Both the position numbers and the translations under genes were made by a program. Below are positions 62,217-64,000 of a stretch of 64,000 nt of DNA, piece by piece; position 1 is the first letter of the stretch; every line of letters starts with the position of its first letter. The stretch spans positions 1 through 64,000 of the forward strand of contig CAJTZX010000002.1 of the NCBI GenBank assembly GCA_910584345.1, written 5' to 3'. A model generated the notes under the pieces. That model was not told the origin of the DNA. It saw nothing but the letters and a program-made list of their open reading frames with translations, and did no database searches. Source of the stretch: an uncultured Eubacterium sp. GTDB lineage: Bacteria; Bacillota; Clostridia; Lachnospirales; Lachnospiraceae.

Positions 62217-63375
62217 GTTTCCTCCTGTTTTTTTCTATATCTTCAAACGCATCTTTGGCTTCCCTGGCAAGATTTCCTGATAACTGCTTTAAATACATCC
62301 TTAAATTTGCTCTCTCTGCCCGCTCTTCTTCTGTAGGATGCACAACTTCTGATAATATCTTATACCGTTCAACCTTCTCTAAAAGAAGCTTTGAATAAGA
62401 CTCTGATTCAAAATATCCTTCAACAATTCCCTCCGCTGAATACCCTGACATATCTTCTACACGGATCTTTTTTTCTAAATCATATATCACGCAGTCTTCT
62501 ACCGAATTCAAAATATAAGGAGAATGTGTTGTAATGATAAACTGAATATTTGGAAATATTGTAGTCAGTAAATCAAGAATAGACTTCTGCAGATTAATAT
62601 GCAAATGTGTCTCTATTTCATCGATTAAAACAATTCCAGGCAGCGTAAAATCAAATGTTTTATGATTGTGTGCTTCCATCCGAAGTATAAGGTCAAGAAT
62701 AATATCCAAAATCGCTGCAAAACCACTGGACAAAGAATAAAAATCAAATGTTTCACGATTTTTTTCCTGAATCAGAAACGAAAAGGAATCTTCGTCAAAC
62801 ACCAGCTTCAATGAAGTATCCTCAAAAATTCTTTGCATCAGCCGCTCAAAATTTAAAAACCACTCTTTTATCTTATCTGCTTTCTCGGTGTTCCCATTAT
62901 TTCTTGCCAGTGCTTCCGTTACCTTCATGTCAAGCAAATATTTAATAAACAACCGTCCCGGCGCTTCCGTAATATGATATCGATCTTTTAATTTAATTTT
63001 TTCAACATGCTCCGGAGCTTCTGCCTGAAAGACACGTTTGTCTTTATAATAAGCCAGAATGAATGTTCCTTTTCTTAACATCTCCTCCAAAACTTTCTGT
63101 GACTGATTAAACTTTAATAAAATACCATCTATTATTTTATCATCATCAAATTCCTCTTTCCAAACTATTAAACCAACCGGAATATTCTCAAAGTCATTTG
63201 TCGTCATAACATAATTTAAATAACCAGACATTGCTTCTAAAACGCTCGTCTTTCCACTGCCATTTTTCCCTGTCAGAATCAAATGCCTGGCTTTTTCATC
63301 TGAAATGGGAATCGTTATATTTCTCAAATGTCTGACATTTTCTATCATAATGCCTGTTAAAAAAATTCGCTCCAT
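62185..63375 (-). CDS. AAA/ABC-type ATPase of a Septu-like defence pair (PtuA-like)
   Basis: A 396-residue SMC/ABC-type ATPase. Walker A is TGKNGSGKT (residues 35-43), the signature region is YSLSSGFAAILDI, Walker B is GIVLIDEIETHLH and the switch is FIITTHSPYIL. The middle is helical without a long coiled coil. It is the first gene of the pair and overlaps the HNH gene. The arrangement matches Septu type I or OLD-like two-gene systems. It sits beside the carbohydrate genes with no other mobile genes except the recombinase 4 kb away. Confidence 0.85.
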   Translation of the reverse strand: MERIFLTGIMIENVRHLRNITIPISDEKARHLILTGKNGSGKTSVLEAMSGYLNYVMTTNDFENIPVGLIVWKEEFDDDKIIDGILLKFNQSQKVLEEMLRKGTFILAYYKDKRVFQAEAPEHVEKIKLKDRYHITEAPGRLFIKYLLDMKVTEALARNNGNTEKADKIKEWFLNFERLMQRIFEDTSLKLVFDEDSFSFLIQEKNRETFDFYSLSSGFAAILDIILDLILRMEAHNHKTFDFTLPGIVLIDEIETHLHINLQKSILDLLTTIFPNIQFIITTHSPYILNSVEDCVIYDLEKKIRVEDMSGYSAEGIVEGYFESESYSKLLLEKVERYKILSEVVHPTEEERAERANLRMYLKQLSGNLAREAKDAFEDIEKNRRKHGKVQSESYS

Positions 63376-63433
63376 CGTTCTCTCCGTTTCTGTCTTATTA
63401 TGATGCCTGCATATATTTCATTCATTTTTTATC

Positions 63434-63457
63434 TAAGGAACTGTAAAAAACAGTTCT
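63434..63457. repeat. TAAGGAACTGT repeat with short hairpin
   Basis: TAAGGAACTGT followed by AAAAAACAGTTCT gives a GAACTG/CAGTTC hairpin upstream of the ATPase gene. The motif matches other intergenic copies listed in the findings. Confidence 0.5.
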
Positions 63458-63529
63458 ATAGATAAAAGTATACCTGTTTTTCTTTTGCTTTTCAATCACT
63501 TCCATTCGCACATAACACATTTTCGTACC

Positions 63530-63555
63530 GTTCAGACAACTCATTGAACTGTTTC
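63530..63555. repeat. Dispersed hairpin repeat, degenerate copy 4
   Basis: GTTCAGACAACTCATTGAACTG resembles the right two thirds of the element at 45478-45508; the left arm is lost. Confidence 0.35.
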
Positions 63556-63565
63556 ATATTATGGC

Positions 63566-63605
63566 TAAAAGAAAACGCGCCATAACTCATATCATGTTAT
63601 GGCGC
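63566..63605 (-). terminator. Terminator of the GH3 gene
   Basis: On the minus strand GCGCCATAAC and GTTATGGCGC form a perfect ten-base stem with a nine-base loop, followed by GTTTTCTTTT, 15 bases after the stop codon. Confidence 0.85.
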
Positions 63606-63619
63606 ATAAACACGTTCTC

Positions 63620-64000
63620 TTAATAAGCAATAAATGCTTCTTCCCCATTTCTGCAAACCAAAAACTCATCCGGTTTACATCCGGTTAATTGTTCACTCCG
63701 TACATCCGGCTGACAGCCTCCAATACTGATTTTATATTTTCCCGGACGTATTACGCACTCACCGTCTTCCGTAATAATCGCAAAATCCCTCATTCCAAGT
63801 GTAATCTCAGCAAGTTTCGTCTCACCCGGTTCCAAAATCAGATTACACAGCCCTTTCAACTGATATCCAGGCTCATACACTTCCCTGTCCTCATGCCTGA
63901 TATAAACCTGCACGCTTTCATGCACAAGATAATTACCCTCGTTCGTCACATTTGCCCGGACAATCACCTGGTCTTTGACATCACATTCCGTACGGCTGAT
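63620..64000 (-). CDS. Glycoside hydrolase family 3, C-terminal end (cut by window edge)
   Basis: The last 126 residues of a protein whose frame runs off the window. They form the fibronectin type III-like domain that ends many GH3 beta-glucosidases: VTNEGNYLVHESVQVYI, QLKGLCNLILEPGET, and RPGKYKISIGG. The catalytic barrel lies outside. It is probably a beta-glucosidase or xylosidase acting on plant sugars, fitting the beta-mannosidase elsewhere in the window. Confidence 0.85.
   Translation of the reverse strand: MSRTECDVKDQVIVRANVTNEGNYLVHESVQVYIRHEDREVYEPGYQLKGLCNLILEPGETKLAEITLGMRDFAIITEDGECVIRPGKYKISIGGCQPDVRSEQLTGCKPDEFLVCRNGEEAFIAY

Overview
The window looks like chromosome of a gut Firmicute, most likely family Lachnospiraceae (Clostridia). 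It is AT-rich, has strong AGGAGG-type ribosome binding sites, and carries a Clostridia-style FMN-riboswitch rib operon. It also holds several families I associate with Lachnospiraceae: DUF4003, DUF4132, the CcpM peptide-maturation families, a BlaR/BlaI pair and a CprABC-like lantibiotic-resistance cassette. I saw no rRNA, tRNA, CRISPR array or intact insertion sequence. Species cannot be named from this.

Layout. 0-8 kb: an iron-sulfur aldo/keto reductase, a complete riboflavin operon (ribD-ribE-ribBA-ribH) behind an FMN riboswitch, an unrecognised gene, and a Y-family DNA polymerase with a small coupled partner. 8-21.5 kb: the most interesting part, two side-by-side copies of a Cys-rich RiPP (ribosomally made, modified peptide) maturation module. 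Each copy has a small Cys-rich precursor, a radical SAM/SPASM maturase (CcpM type), a TIGR04066-type protein, an acyl-carrier-like protein and a cytoplasmic S8 protease. They share one peptide-type ABC exporter and one orphan LytTR regulator, and two coiled-coil proteins of unknown function sit between the copies. 21.5-27 kb: an MsbA-like ABC exporter and a response regulator/ABC/kinase cassette. 27-34 kb: sbcCD nuclease and a sodium symporter. 34-36 kb: a small protein and a two-gene RelA/SpoT-synthetase unit with toxin-antitoxin geometry. 36-40 kb: a BlaI/BlaR pair whose sensor carries a bacterial Ig-like domain, then two small unknown genes. 40-45.5 kb: a CprABC-like ABC cassette divergent from its own two-component system. 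45.6-52.4 kb: DUF4003, beta-mannosidase, and a DUF4132 gene broken by a frameshift. 52.6-58.5 kb: a small Rpn-like fragment, a class B sortase with a cytosolic domain, gene remnants, an NB-ARC/TPR ATPase and a serine recombinase. 58.5-64 kb: a 165-bp palindrome, a beta-CASP metallo-hydrolase, a Septu-like ATPase/HNH pair and the 3' end of a GH3 glycosidase.

How it fits together. In the RiPP region I infer that LytTR drives the module through direct repeats upstream of precursor 2. CcpM would then modify the Cys-rich peptides with help from the carrier-like and TIGR04066 proteins, the S8 proteases would remove leaders inside the cell, and the ABC protein would export the products. Two separate antimicrobial-peptide sensing/export cassettes lie within 20-25 kb. 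Small hairpin repeats of at least two families are scattered between genes, and one of them supplies the stop codon of a histidine kinase.
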